Source of the DNA: Theobroma cacao | Taxonomy: Eukaryota > Streptophyta > Magnoliopsida > Malvales > Malvaceae | Direction: 5' to 3' | Assembly (NCBI RefSeq): GCF_000208745.1 | Contig: NC_030855.1 | Coordinates: 16,133,181-16,197,180 of the forward strand | DNA length: 64,000 nucleotides | Shown: in pieces, positions 1 to 12,704 of the stretch | Numbering within the stretch: position 1 is the first letter of the stretch | Layout: each line of letters opens with the position of its first letter | The notes under the pieces: model-generated | What the model was told of the DNA's origin: nothing | The model's input: the letters and a program-made list of their open reading frames with translations, nothing else | The model's database searches: none | Translations under genes and position numbers: made by a program

Positions 1-743
1 TAAATTGCATCAAATTAAGATGCAAGACAAGGCAATTGAAAAATGCCAAAACCGTGGCATTCAAAAAACTACTTGCAGCAATTTTATTGACCACCTTTCT
101 TGGCCATTAAAGTGGCATAAAATTTTAAGATTTTATCCCTTATCTTAATCCTCTAATCAACTAAGGTATGAAACCTCTTTCATCATCATTAGCATCAATT
201 TTGGATGCCTTTTGCCTACTGAAAACAAACAAAATCGTGACTCAAAGTCTACTGCTGGCAGCAGTAATTGGTCATGGTTTCAAGGCTTTATGCTCACTTT
301 GTGGTATTGGTTTTCAGCCACATTTGAAACATTAACAAAGGATATCAACTTAACATCATTTTTGCAGAATTTCAGAATTTTTAGGACTCATTTGCTTGCT
401 GAAATGATGCAAAAACCAAACCTGTACAGAATCAAAATCTGCCCTTAATACCCATATCTCCATTCCTCCACGAACCCAAATTCCTTTGCTGATTTTTGTG
501 CATCTTATGCAAACTTTAATATGCAAATTATTAACATTAAAACATGTTTAATTTTCATTAATAAGAATATAAAATTTTACAAAATAAAACTATTCAGAAA
601 TATCAAATAATTTCAAAATAGAATTATGTAAACTTGAACTCACCATTTAATACCCGAATTTTCACATTTATGTTGAACATAGTATTAATAACAACAAGAC
701 ATACCTTTGTATTAAAACGAGCCAAGGGAGGCTCTGATACCAT
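1..743 (-). mobile_element. Probable 5' leader of a copia element, cut by the window edge
   Basis: This stretch follows directly on the minus-strand LTR at 744-2467 and begins with a primer-binding site, so it should be the untranslated leader of the same element running off the left edge. I see no gag or pol similarity in any frame here. The short open frames are uninterpretable and AT-rich. The assignment rests on position only. Confidence 0.4.
730..742 (-). other. Primer-binding site (initiator Met tRNA type)
   Basis: On the minus strand this reads TGGTATCAGAGCC, the standard plant copia/gypsy site complementary to the 3' end of initiator methionine tRNA. It lies one base inside the LTR end at 744. 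This shows that the LTR is a 5' LTR of a minus-strand element and not a solo LTR. Confidence 0.8.
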
Positions 744-2467
744 TGTTAGGAACGATATGATTAGAGCATCAACGTAGTGAAATAAAAAAATTGAAATAAA
801 ATAAAAAACCATGCCTCCTACCTTTGGGTCACCTTGGTTGTTTAATGCAAAGTTAAGCACTACATAAAATCAAAAAGGTTTTACCTTTCCAAGTGATATC
901 GTAATCAAAAGGATTCCTTGTAGTGACAAAATGTGAACACCTTTTGTGTGAAAGAATCCCAGCCACTCAATTGCTTGGCCTCTAATGTTGCACACACGAT
1001 TGCAATGAATCCTTCTTAAGGATAAAGCTTTATGCCACTGGCTTGTGCTAGCAAGTGGATAACTATTTGTCTTCTTTTCTGTTTTGATTTCTAGCAAAGA
1101 ATCAAAGGAGAAGTTTTCAAAAATTTTAAAAAATAAACTTCTCAAGAGTGGCAGCACTCAAGAGAAAAACATTTTTTTTTTGATTTCTTCTCCAAAAAAA
1201 TAGTGGCTATAATGTGATATTTATATCTGGGTTTAACTTATTAAAATTTACAAAATAAGTCCTTAATATTATAACAATTATAATATTTAACCAATACCTA
1301 ATTAAACTCTTTTAATTATGTCCTTAATAGTTAAAACCTAGAATTTGATTTAAGTCTAACTTAAATCATCACACTCTCAATTTAATCCAAATTGCAACCT
1401 TTGTGTGTGACCCATTAGGTTCTTAACATATTGGCAATGAATTGAATTATAATATTATTAATTAATTAATTTTAATGAATCATATTTAATTTTAAATTAA
1501 CTAATTCAATATCATAAACCATGATTGGTATTTAGCAATGCATCATGACCACCCAATTGTTAAGAGAGTCAAAGGATTCTTTGACAACTTTTCAGTGTAC
1601 AGTTTTTCAATGTAATTCATTCTCTCATCAAATATTTCGAAGATGATAAGAGCTTGATGCAGTGCCTACTCTTATTGATCTCCATATTTGTTCACGCAGT
1701 TAGATCATTAGTTTTATGGAGACTTATGAACTCATTTCATAATCTCCTAATCACCTTGGCCAAGGAATTGATTAAGCTAATGTCAACCAAAAACTAATGA
1801 GATATTTCCCCTTGAATCACTTGGGTTGATGATTCCTATCTTGACTACTCATTCGCCTTCATATGCTTCATACTATACTCAAAAACATCCTGTTTTGGCA
1901 TTTTTGATTTGGCACCCATAAGGATGAAATCAAACCATAATACTCCACATACAAAACAACCTAGTGTCTCAAGTTTAGGAAATAGTTACACAACTGACAC
2001 ATGAAAAGTATTGCATAGACACTTGATTGAGGTACCAAATGCACTTCTCATGGCGGGTCATGTTTAGTAAACTTGCTCTCCCATGGCAAGCACCCACATG
2101 CTAGTTCCAAGTATCTTTATATTTCAACCTATGAAAGCGATTGCTTACTTCACAAGCAAGGAACATAACATGTGCCAATCTTTGAGTATTGTTGATGCCC
2201 TGTCTAAATAATACAATGATTAGGAACTTTTAGAAACAATGCTTTAATGCATAAGGATCTCATAATTGTATCTCAATATAATTCCTGTGCAAGACATATA
2301 TAGTTCCATAAGCTTTATCTACAAGAGTACAAAAAGTAATTAAATCACAAACTTATGGATAAAGAACTACCTCAATGTTATTATGAATAACAAAATGTTA
2401 TACATGAGTATCTTAAAATTGTAATTCCCATACAACCACAGATTAGCTTGTAAGGCTTATACTAACA
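744..2467 (-). repeat. Copia-type LTR (about 1.72 kb), 5' LTR of a minus-strand element
   Basis: On the minus strand it begins TGTTAGTATAAGCC at 2467 and ends CCTAACA at 744. The sequence is clearly homologous along its length to the plus-strand LTRs at 14,885-16,613 and 17,517-19,172, which defines its limits. The length matches the long LTRs of the SIRE/Maximus branch of copia, but that branch assignment is inference. Short open frames inside it (for example minus 870-1157) are LTR sequence, not genes. Confidence 0.85.
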
Positions 2468-3747
2468 CATGGCACACTTCAACAACTTTGCACCTGTGAC
2501 ATCATAGGCTGCCATAAAGAATTTCAAATGTCATTAACCCTTTGAACTTGTATCCAATGCCCACAAGGAAGAACTTTTTACTTATATAATAAATTTCCAA
2601 CCTTGAAATATGATTTGGGAACCCTTCAAAAATGATTAGGTATGCTCCAATTGATGCCTAAATGAGCCAATTAAGACTCATTCTTCTTAATTGAGAGCTT
2701 AGCAATCATTCTCCTTCATTCAACCTCCTCATTCCCTCCTTTATTTTCTTAACTCAAAGAAATGGTTTAGATGGAGATTTGGTACTCTTCTATGGCCAAG
2801 GAAGCTCGAGTTTAAAGGCTAAAAGTCCTACTAACATTTTATACTTTCATCTCTTACTATTTCTTGCAAATCCACTCAAAGATAACACCATCAAAGCTCT
2901 CGAGTTCATTTGGAAAAACAAAAAGGGAAGCTGAATATTTTTGTGTTCTAAGGGGTGGAATTCTCAATGTTTGCCCTCACTTCACTTGTTTCCTTTATTT
3001 ATTCCATTTATCTCCACGAAATCCTCATTGTTCAACCATGTGGCCATTTGCCATGTTCTATGTTGGCCAACTTAGATTTACATTGCTTTATCTATTACAT
3101 TCCATTGTTAATTTATCCATTCAAACTCCAAATGCAATTCTTTTAAACATGTGGCCACATGGTCTTCAAGACATGGCTTTGCATGCCTTTTTCTTTTATT
3201 CTTAATTCTGCACACGGTGGGGGACTCACATGTCCCCATTATCCCATTTCTGACCCATGATTTAAAGTAGTTTTACATAGGCAAAAGTCCACAATTTCAT
3301 TCTTTATTTTTTTTATTTTTTTTGAATTGTAAATTCTTAATTAATTAATTAATTTTATATATATTTTTTACACTTATACAAATAAAATATCAAATTCGCA
3401 TTGCACAAAATTATCACCATAACATTTAAAAATATATTTACTTTTATACCTTATTTAATCACAACACGTGGACTCCCAACAATACTCTGTTCTTTAAAAT
3501 TCTTCTTAGTCTCTCCCACTTTGACCAAACCCAACTCCTCAAAATTGTCTTCCGACATTACGCCGTTTTTTGTCACTTAACATAAAATTAATATTATTTG
3601 TATTATTATTTATTATTAAAATATTATTTTACTTCCCATGTTACCACCTTCAATTGCACATATCTTCTTACATACCAACACTCGTAATTCACCTTAATTA
3701 GTGAAATAATTTCCATTAGATTAACATCTCAGGGGTGGGATGTTACA
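2468..3747 (-). repeat. Probable solo or partial LTR beginning TGTAACATCCC
   Basis: Read on the minus strand, the right end at 3747 starts TGTAACATCCCACCCC, a common LTR start in plants. It interrupts copia gag/protease sequence that lies to its right. No coding similarity is present. The left end is not defined: the sequence runs into the LTR at 744-2467, which probably inserted into it. The copy would then continue beyond the window. Confidence 0.4.
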
Positions 3748-4990
3748 GATATAATTCGTGGCTCTAGTGTCAAATATCCACGAGTTGTCTTTCTTACCAA
3801 AGGAATTACCAGAAAAGTTTGCATTAAAAGCATTTGTGGCCATGTTGACTGTTGGTCCAATATTAGAATTGGATTCATTTGATTGCTGGCCTAGTAGGTC
3901 TATTAGCTGTTAGTATTGGGCCTGTGTAAGCCCAAGCACAGATGGATAAGGCCTGTGACTCGTGTTTGCTTCTCTCTTGGATTTTTATCTTCGCAACCAA
4001 TCTGGTGGGTAATCAATGATCTCGTAGCAAGAATCATGGGTATGACTGACTTTATCACAATGAGTGCAACGAAGATGAGATCTTTCCCCCCTCCACGATG
4101 ATCTAGCCGATCGCCTACCTTGTGTCCACTGCCATGCTTCGCACTGCTGATTACCTGGTTTCTTGACATTAAAGTAGCTCCTTTAGGCACCATAGATCGT
4201 GATGCAGCCACTGTTAGTTGATTCTCCTTTTGTGCCATGATTGCATAAGCCAAACCAACAGACAACGAGGGTTTTAAGTTGAGAATTTGGGAGCGCACAG
4301 TTTTGTAGCTTTCATCCAATCCCATCAAAAAGTCGAATACCTTTTTTTCCTTGTGCATATCCTACATTTGTCTTGAGACACCACAAGTACACTTTCCATA
4401 AGTGCAAATCGATAAGGGTCGAAAGGTTTGTGCTTCATTCTATAAAAGCTTTCAATTTTCCATAATAAGTAAAGATTGGAACCTTCTCTTGTTGCAAAAG
4501 TGTGATTGCTCGCTTGAGTTCATAGACCCTAGGTGCAATGTCTTCAGTGAACCATTCCTTCAGATTTGCCCATATTTCACTTGCATTTTTTGTATGTACT
4601 GCTTCTCTCTGTAATTCCTTTGAAATAACATTAATTAGCCAAGATAGTACATTGCATTACATTGTACCTAGTTTTGAAATTCTAGAGAGTTGATTTTTGG
4701 TTTTAGAATCAATCCATCATGAACCCTGCTTTATTCTAGGATTGAAAAGCATTCAGGAAACTACACCTCCAAATGAAATAGTTATCCTTAATTTCACTTA
4801 GTGGATGTGTAATAAATATTAGGCCAAGATGATTTGAGGGATGTAGGTAATAAGGCGATTTGGTATCAATCAAGGTACTGTTTGATGCATTTTCACCTAT
4901 GGTGGATACCAAATTCTTGTTACCCTTATTTACCCCTTCCCCACTTTTATAAATCATTAGAGAATTTTAATTTATGTTGTTTGCAACCTT
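3748..4990 (-). pseudogene. Decayed copia gag-protease fragment
   Basis: Minus-strand reading from about 4957 gives a copia gag start (SPYYLHPSNHLGLIF, then a NYFIWR..FLNAFQ box). The UBN2-type gag follows around 4358-3903 with the FDFLMGLDESY and VRSQIL motifs, and then remnants of a zinc knuckle in another frame. Around 3790-3750 the start of protease is readable as WIFDTRATNYI, where the usual motif is DTGATNH. Stops and frame changes separate these blocks, so nothing is translatable as a whole. Protease stops at 3748, where another LTR begins. Integrase, RT and RNase H are absent. Confidence 0.75.
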
Positions 4991-5002
4991 GCTATGATAC
5001 CA
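4991..5002 (-). other. Degenerate primer-binding site of the copia fragment; 5' LTR to its right
   Basis: The minus strand reads TGGTATCATAGC, one base off the canonical initiator-Met site. It lies upstream of the gag start, as expected. The element's 5' LTR should therefore begin near 5003 and run rightward. I cannot place its outer end; the AT-rich sequence to about 5,270 is the likely extent. Confidence 0.6.
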
Positions 5003-7060
5003 TAAAGAGTTTGAATACTCTCTTGAAATAATTTTAGTGATTAGTATTCGACTCTTTATACATACTTTATATCATCAATATAAAAGGAAAAACATATTTT
5101 GTATTGAAGTGTATTGTCTTAATAAAGGTTGTAACGTCTTGTAACTAAGTCTACGATTAAGGGAATCAGATTAGGAAATTAAGTCACTTAGTCAAGGAGA
5201 ATATCTGTCATGTTCCTCCATTATCCGTCATTAAACTATGAAAATGTCTGTACACTAGACTCATTGTATTAAAATATAAGACTTCCACCCTTCAAATTAA
5301 AAATTCTAGTCCCCCTATTTCATCTAATAAATATATTAAATTACTTTTCAAGATTTAAATTTGACTATTAAAATGTATGCTGTATATTTTTTAATCCTTC
5401 ATTTTAAAAAATCGACCTCATTAACCCCCAATATCTCATCTTAATTATAAAGAATTTTATCATAAAAAAAATAAAGAAGACTGAAGCAAAGAGGAAACTA
5501 ATCCCACCAGAGATATTTAAATATTAATTAATTTGTGCGATAACTGTGAAAGAATGAGGCAATAGTTGGTGTTGTAGTTATGCTAGGCCAGGAGTACCCC
5601 ATCCCTTCCTTGATTGCTCATCTTAAGTCTTCCACACCAAACTCTCATACCCTTTTCATTCTAGGACCACCACCACCGCCACTACACTCGCTCAAATATT
5701 TTACTAAGTCGAATTCTTTTTGGTCCCCTTATGAAAAGCCTGGGGAGAATAATATTATTTTATACTAAATAAAAGGTAAATAGACTAACATTCATGGTGA
5801 TTTTTATTGTGTACTTTTCCTTTTTCTTTATTTTTTCAGAAAGAAAAGAAAGTATAAACAACTATTAAATTATGATTTGACATCCATCTTTGTGTTGATT
5901 ATTTATTAATTAATTAGAAGGTTATACAATTTAGTTACTAAGATCTTTCTCCTTATCTAGAGGCATGGATATATGAATTTGGCCTATAAGCTTTGTCTAA
6001 ATATCAATACTTTATTTTTTTTTCCTTTATATTTTCATTTGCTTATTGTACGGCTTGTGTTTAAGCCCGCTTTTCGGCCCAACCGTTATTTTTATTCGAA
6101 CCAATCAAATGAGGTCAATTTTTGGGTCTAACCCTCTGAGCTTACAACTTTTTTGGGTTTTTTGAATGGTAAACTTACAACTTGACCTCGCCATGGATTG
6201 ATTAAATTTATTAATTTATTTATTGGATTTATGAATTTGGTTAATGAGTATTAATACATTTTAAATAAGGATAATTAATATATTATTATTTAAAAGTCAT
6301 ATTTAATATATTACTTTCACTCTTTTAAAAAAAATAATATATTGATTACAAATTTCTTTCTTTAAATATAACTTTAATTAACGTTATATTTCTTTTTATT
6401 TATTTATTTAAAATTTTATTTTTATTTTATAAAAAAATATTTTATTTGATTAAAATAATTAAATAAAATAGAATGTAAAACTTAAGCATGATGAAAAAGA
6501 CAAAGGTGTGCTACAAGTTAGTTAGTCATAAAGATAAACTCTTAATCTTTTTATTAACTACATGAGTATTATTGATTTTAGTCTAAAAAAATATTTCTAA
6601 AAAGAAATAGATAAAAGTAACAACTAACCAGTGAACCACATTAAAATTTTTTCCTTTTTTTTTCGAATGAATGAGATTAGAAATTTAGAATTCGACCGGC
6701 GGTAAAAAAAAAAAAGCGCAGTAAGAGTTACACATTACACAATAACAAAGATTCTTGTCAAAAAAGAATAAAAAAAAAAAAGCAGAAAAATTTTCTTCCC
6801 TAGTAAAAAGTAGACTGCTAAGTCACTCCCGTCAATTTCTTGTTCCCTTCCAATCTCATTACCCCAATGGCATTTGCGTAAATAAAGACTGGCAAAAATC
6901 ATTAACGGTCACTATCCGCCAGCCCGACGTCGTTCCCCTGAGCCCCTCTGCCATGCACTTTCTCTTTCAAAAAACCAAAAAAAAAAAAAAAGAATCCAAA
7001 TTTTTTCACGAATTCAAGCATTTATTTTGTTGTCAATCTCTTCATATTCACGAAATGAGC
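5003..7060. other. Intergenic, AT-rich; no gene seen
   Basis: The left part is probably the remains of a copia LTR. From about 5,300 to 6,700 the sequence is A/T-rich with short homopolymers and many stops in all frames. The last few hundred bases before 7,060 should contain the promoter of the ArfGAP gene, but I can point to no convincing TATA box. Confidence 0.5.
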
Positions 7061-7415
7061 TAGCATTCTTCATTCGTGTTAGGCTCGTAGCTCTCTCAGC
7101 AGAATCCAGCACAAAAACGCCGTCGTTCTAGCCGGTGCAACAGTTTTTATCATTTTTTAGTTACAGTACAGCCTGTATGCTTTAATTCTGAAAAGTAAGA
7201 AGTAGCCGGCTTTTACTTAATTTAGTTATAATCTTCGTTTTAATCCTCTTACTCTAACCAATTTTCTGTTAAATTTGTTTATATCGTTATTATTTTTTGT
7301 CAGTTTTATGTTTTCCGTTACTCTTCTATCCTTTTAGCGTCTTCTTTTCTAGCTTCAGTTTTTCCCTTTTTTCAGTCCCTCATTGCAGCAATAAGAAAGA
7401 CAAGCAGAAAAGAAA
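7061..7415 (+). promoter_or_regulatory. Probable 5' UTR / proximal promoter of the ArfGAP gene
   Basis: This stretch is less AT-biased and rich in C and T runs, typical of dicot 5' leaders. It directly precedes the ATG at 7416, which sits in the context AGAAAATGAAG. I do not see a transcription start. An intron in the leader is possible but not shown. Confidence 0.4.
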
Positions 7416-10400
7416 ATGAAGGGACGAATTACAGAAGACGAAAAGAACGAGAAAATCATTCGCGGCCTCCTGAAGCTTCCCGCCAATCGCCGTTGTGTCA
7501 ACTGCAATGGCCTGGTAAGTTTTTTTTTTTAACATTTTTTTTCTTTTCGGTTGATTAAAATTTGAATTTTTCGTTTTTGGTTTGTTGTCTTTAATCCCAA
7601 AAATAAAAAAAAGGGTGTGTTTATGTATGTATGCAAGTATGCATGCATGTAGTATGTATATATGTATGTACAATGACTTGTAATTTGTGTGCAGGGACCG
7701 CAATATGTATGTACAACTTTTTCGACATATGTTTGCGCAACATGTGGTGGAATACAGTAAGTATACTATTTCCTGTGTTTTTGTAAATTTCCGTCAGATT
7801 TTTTTCTTAAAATAATTTTATTACATCTTGGCGTTTGGCTCTCTTTTAATTGTCAATATAGTCGTGAATTTACACATCGAGTGAAATCAGTATCAATGGC
7901 TAAATTTACTTCAGAAGAAGTTGATGGTCTTCAGGGAGGGGGAAATGAGGTAATCATCAATGCCTGCACATGATTGATGTCTTATGAAATATCACGTTAT
8001 GTTAATTTCTTATTTGATTTATTTCAATCTCTCTCTCTCTCTCTCATAGAGTGCAAAGGAAGTTTATTTCAAGGAATGGGGTTCACGACGTCAATCTGTT
8101 CCTGATAACAGGTTTGTGTTCTGTTCTGTTCAACTTATCATCGGAAGACGATTAAAGTTTTGATTCATGTGTTTGTTATCAGTGATATTGAGGGACTTCG
8201 GAAATTCATTAAGCACGTGTACGTGGATAGAAGATATACTGGTGAGAAGAGTGTTGACAGGCCTCCGACTCCGAAGAAGGTAAGCTATTTTTATTTTTCT
8301 CATGCTAGAAATGCTTATTTGTGTTGATGGTGAAATGATATAATAAACTTGAAGATGCATTCGTCCTTTCTGAATTTTTTTTGGACATATTAAATAGGTT
8401 GATAGGGAAGATTCTTGTACCCATCGCAGTGGCCTTCTTAGTCTGCCTTATTTGGATATCTATGAACGACGTAGCATTGGGAGATCTAGAACTAGTGAAA
8501 GAAGTGATGAAAGAGATTCCAGAAATATTTATGAAGAAAGAAGAAATCCTGGACATGGTAAAGAATCTCAAAAGCATGGTGATTTTAGGAGAATTTCTTC
8601 CAATTTTGAGGTGGTGGATGACAGATTTCGAGACCATACATATGAAACTTCGAAGTCAGAGGCCAACTGGTTTTCTAACAGGGCACACAATCTGGATAGA
8701 AAGCCCTCAATCCAGCATAAAGCACTAGATTCATCTAGGCCCCGAGAGGTGCGTCCTCTTCGGGATATATTAGATAGAATCCCAACCATGAGACTAAGTC
8801 AAGCTCTTAAAGGAGATGGTGGTAGGCTTTCCAATGGTTCTGTTCATGTGGAGGTGAGTCTCTCCTAAATTATGTGTTTAGTTAGTATTTTATGCTTGGC
8901 CATTATGGACCTTATGGTAGAAGTTATATTCTGTTCTTGTGTTCTTTACTTTTCCTTTGGCTTCATGACCTGTTGAAACACATGCACTAACGCAATTTCT
9001 TTAGTTCTTTGTCTTTACCGAACATTTTTTTAGTCTCTCTCACAGTTTTTCTCGAAGTTATGCTATAAATTTAGTCTTTTGGATGTTCTTTATCTTGTTA
9101 TTCTGAACTGTTTTAGGTTGTGCAGATGGCCCTCTCTCTCTCTTACTCCTCTTTTTTAGAAGGGTGATTATGTAAAAAAGATACCATAATGCTGAAAATC
9201 AGTCAGTATAAAACCTCAGTCACCCAATCTTTTTGGTAAATTGTCAATTGACATCATATATGCATGTAAGACAGAAGGTTACCTTCAATGGATTGATCAT
9301 CATACCTTGCATTCTGATATGGTTCAGAAATGGTTTATTACCTTCTTTCCATAATTTTATGGCAAGTGTCTTTTCTCATTCTAGTAAACATCTTTGTTGC
9401 AGAGGACTGCATCTAGTATTAGAACAAGACAAGATGACAGGAATTCTATGGAACCTAAAAGGCCAAATTCTATGGGACATGAAAGGAAAAATTTAGGAAG
9501 CCCAGTTAAAATCAAATCTGACCCTGAGCCAGCTTTGCAAATGCAACAATCACCAAAATATACTAGTCAGTATATACCAAAACCAACAAGTTCACCAAAT
9601 TCGAATAATTTGGTGAGAATTGACTGTCATACTGAAGGAAATCAATCAAAGGCTGCTTCAAATGTAAAAAGCCTGGATTCTGTAGTTCCTGCAGCTAAAG
9701 CAATGGGGAATGTGTCAGCAAAACCTAGTACTGGTGGTGTGCTCAATGCAGTAATCCATCACTTGCCTAGAACGCCTAGCAGTATCGGTGTTTCTCCTGC
9801 TGCACCACTAAGCAATGTGCTGACTTCATCCCCTACTTCCAGTTCTCCCAGTCCAAAAGCTGCCCTAGTGAGTGCAGCATCACCATTAACAACTAGTGAC
9901 GGCGGTTCCTCTAGTGAGGCTAATCATGTGAAACAAGGGCAAGGCATTCCACAGCCTCAGTGCTCTATATTTCCTGATACTGCCATTCAATCTACTTCCT
10001 ATGTACCCTCTGGCAGTCCAAATTTGCAATCATCTCAATTTGTTTCACAGCAGATTCCTCAGGCCTGCTCTGAAGTTGTATTTGAGTCTCTTCCTTCAGT
10101 GCAAACATTGAGTGGGAAAAAGGAATTTACAGAGGTAAATTAAAGTTTCTATCCGTTTATTGACATCTCTGTATCATTCCATATTTGTTACGCTTCAGAT
10201 AAAAGAATTCGAGTTCTACATTTTTTATTAAAGTTTTTCATCTTTTTTGCAAAATAAAGGATAGAAATGATGATGTTAATGAGTTGCTTTCTCATTCTTG
10301 AGTTTCATATGTTGTCTTTGTGCAGGGTCATGGGACTAGTCCTGCAGTCATATCGCATTCTGGTCAGTCAGAGCAGAAATCTAGTGGAAGAAAAGAACTT

Positions 10401-12704
10401 CCACAGGTTATTAAGTTTCTTTGTTTCCATTTGCATCTCTATGTCATCCCTCGTTCATTAGAAAGAGAAATTTGAACTCCATATTTTCTGTGCATATGTC
10501 TCATTTGAGCAAAATAAGGAAGAGATGATTTTATTCTTGTATTAGTATCTAACTATTTTCTGAATGTTTGCAGCACCTTTTTGCAGCAACTTACTCACCA
10601 GCTCCTGTACTATCCCCTGGGTGGCAATCAGTTCAAGCCCAGGGCATGGGTTACTGCTTGCAGTATTCTTCTTCAGTGGTAATTCTTCTAAGAAGAAGTT
10701 AGTGTTTAATATGTCTGACTTTTCATAATGACTTTCGAAATGAGATGTTTGGTTTCTTTTACAGCAAGTGCCAACTGTGTATCAACCAGCAAAATCAGCA
10801 AACACATTTGATCTTAATAACGGGACACATCTTCTTCAATCCCCAATGGTACAATGCTACTTTAATCTTTATTTATTGTCATGATCACCAAATTTGTTAC
10901 AAGAGCGTTTCACTTACAGAGACAGGGTTTTTTATTTATTCAAGTATTCTCACTGTATACAGCTAAATGATTTTTTTTCCTTAACGCTTTTACTAATAGA
11001 CTGAAGTGGAAAAATAAAGTGGTAATGTAATCTTGCAATGAGCTTAGTGTTTGATTTTTCTTTGTCCATTTTCAATATGCTAATTCTGATATATTTTTTT
11101 AATTTGTTTGTGGAATTTTTATGATCTTGGTCAGAGGTAGTCTATATATGCAACCTGTCAAGGAGGACTCTTGTTTCATTTGATTGATGCATTGGGTCTG
11201 TGTCTCTCAGCCATATTTAAGCTGCTCAATTTTGACACTAAGGGGCTCATGCATGCTATGGATTTTTGCTGGTAAATTGTAAGAGTGAACATAAAATCCT
11301 AAGGGGGAGAGATTGGCTGTTGAGTTCCCCGATAAGATGCAAACAAATAATTGTAGAGCTTCATATTGTTGCTTAAAATGAATGCTGGGTAGCATAATAT
11401 TCATAATCAAATTCAAATGTGTGTGTGTGTGTTTTTCTTTCCTGATTCCTTTTCCGTTATTTTGGGAAGGTTACTCAGCATAGGTATCTGGTTCCCTAAG
11501 TCCTAATATAAAATAGTGTTCTTCCTTGCTAGGAGATATCACCAATGACCTAAAATTTTTAAATTTTGGAGTATCATTTGTATGGATGATTTGAAGTTTT
11601 ATTATAAGCAAGATTTTGAATGGAGAAAAAAAAGCAATTTAATCTCTGCTAAGCTCTTGTGAACCCGCAACGCCTACATGAGTTTTTGCATGTGGTTGGA
11701 AAGATTCTCCAGCTAATTTGTGTTGTTTGTCACAGTTGTCTTCCATGGCTTCTTGGCATGGAGCTCAACCCAATGTATTGGCACCCAAAAGTGTAATGCA
11801 GTCAACCAGCCATGTTTCCCCTTCTGCACAATGGATGCCAGCACAGTCATCACCTGATGGGGGAGTGCCTTTCCAGCCATTCTCAAGCACTGCAGGAATG
11901 CCTTTGAGTAAATTTCCATCTTTCTGTGGTTTTCTTTTTCCTTTCTTATCTTTACAAGGTTTTATTCTTTAATTTATCTGAAATATAATTAAATAATCTT
12001 CAGGTTCATACATGCGGCAACAAGTACCCAACAAGCTGTCACCTCCAGGGTAACTTCATTTTCATCCTATTTTGCCTAATATGAGCATTTTCTTTTGGGT
12101 GTCCTTTTCCTGTGACATGGCTGCATTAAACATCAAGAGCACACATGTATCCTGCGAAAAAAATCATAATGATATTTGGTTTGGTAAAATGTACTTAGAC
12201 GATTTACTAATTTTGAAAAGATAATAAAATTAGCCTGTAAAATTTCATCTGGATGAAATTGCTTTTTTGTCAGAAATTGTAACAATTTTCTTGACACTCC
12301 TAACGGACTATCATTTAAAACAAAAAAACGATTAGCTGAAGCCAAATACGTTTTAAAAGTCTACCAATAAAGTTAATAATTCATTCTCTTTCACATCTGT
12401 CTAGAAAACTCCATTGGGAAGTTGTTCGTCTTACTTCCATGACATTTATTGCATGGAATAGCATACATTTGGAAATGTTTATCGGCAAAAACCATCCAGT
12501 ATGTCTTCAATTTTCATTTGGATACCATGCTCTGTAAATTGCATTGACATTTTTGAGTCACATTTCAGATGTCAAGGAGTTGAAGTATTGGGAAACAATC
12601 TGGCTGTTTTCAACACTTTAAACACCAATCAGCAACCTGGTGGCATATTCTCTATCCCTGCAATCCACGGGTCTTCTTCTGTCGGAGGAAACCCATTTGC
12701 ATAA
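7416..12704 (+). CDS. AGD14: ArfGAP-domain protein, AGD14-like (13 exons, 739 aa)
   Basis: Predicted GTPase-activating protein for ARF small GTPases in vesicle traffic. Exons by GT-AG sites: 7416-7514, 7695-7756, 7862-7949, 8050-8111, 8183-8279, 8398-8853, 9403-10134, 10326-10406, 10574-10678, 10765-10848, 11736-11907, 12004-12049, 12569-12704. All phases agree and sum to 740 codons. The first five exons (residues 1-136) form the ArfGAP domain. Zinc ligands C27, C30, C47 and C50 have the family spacing CX2CX16CX2C, and arginine R55 sits four residues after the last Cys, as in active GAPs; IHREFTHRVKSVSMAKFT follows. Exon 6 is charged (R/E/S/D). Exon 7 to the end is a long, low-complexity Ser/Pro/Gln-rich tail, probably disordered. 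The protein ends GGNPFA; an NPF motif near the end is typical of AGD14-type proteins and could bind EH-domain proteins. It appears intact. The family call is firm; the exact orthologue is inferred. Confidence 0.93.
7616..7673 (+). repeat. TATG/TGCA-type microsatellite in ArfGAP intron 1
   Basis: Imperfect four-base repeats of the TATG and GCATG type fill most of the middle of the first intron. They are intronic and have no coding effect. Confidence 0.8.

Noticed and set aside
870..1157. 95-residue minus-strand open frame
   Set aside because: Lies wholly inside a copia LTR that also occurs at 14,885 and 17,517, where the frame is not conserved.
8381..8728. Alternative open frame overlapping ArfGAP exon 6
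   Set aside because: It is a shadow frame; the frame joined to exons 5 and 7 by correct splice phases is the coding one.
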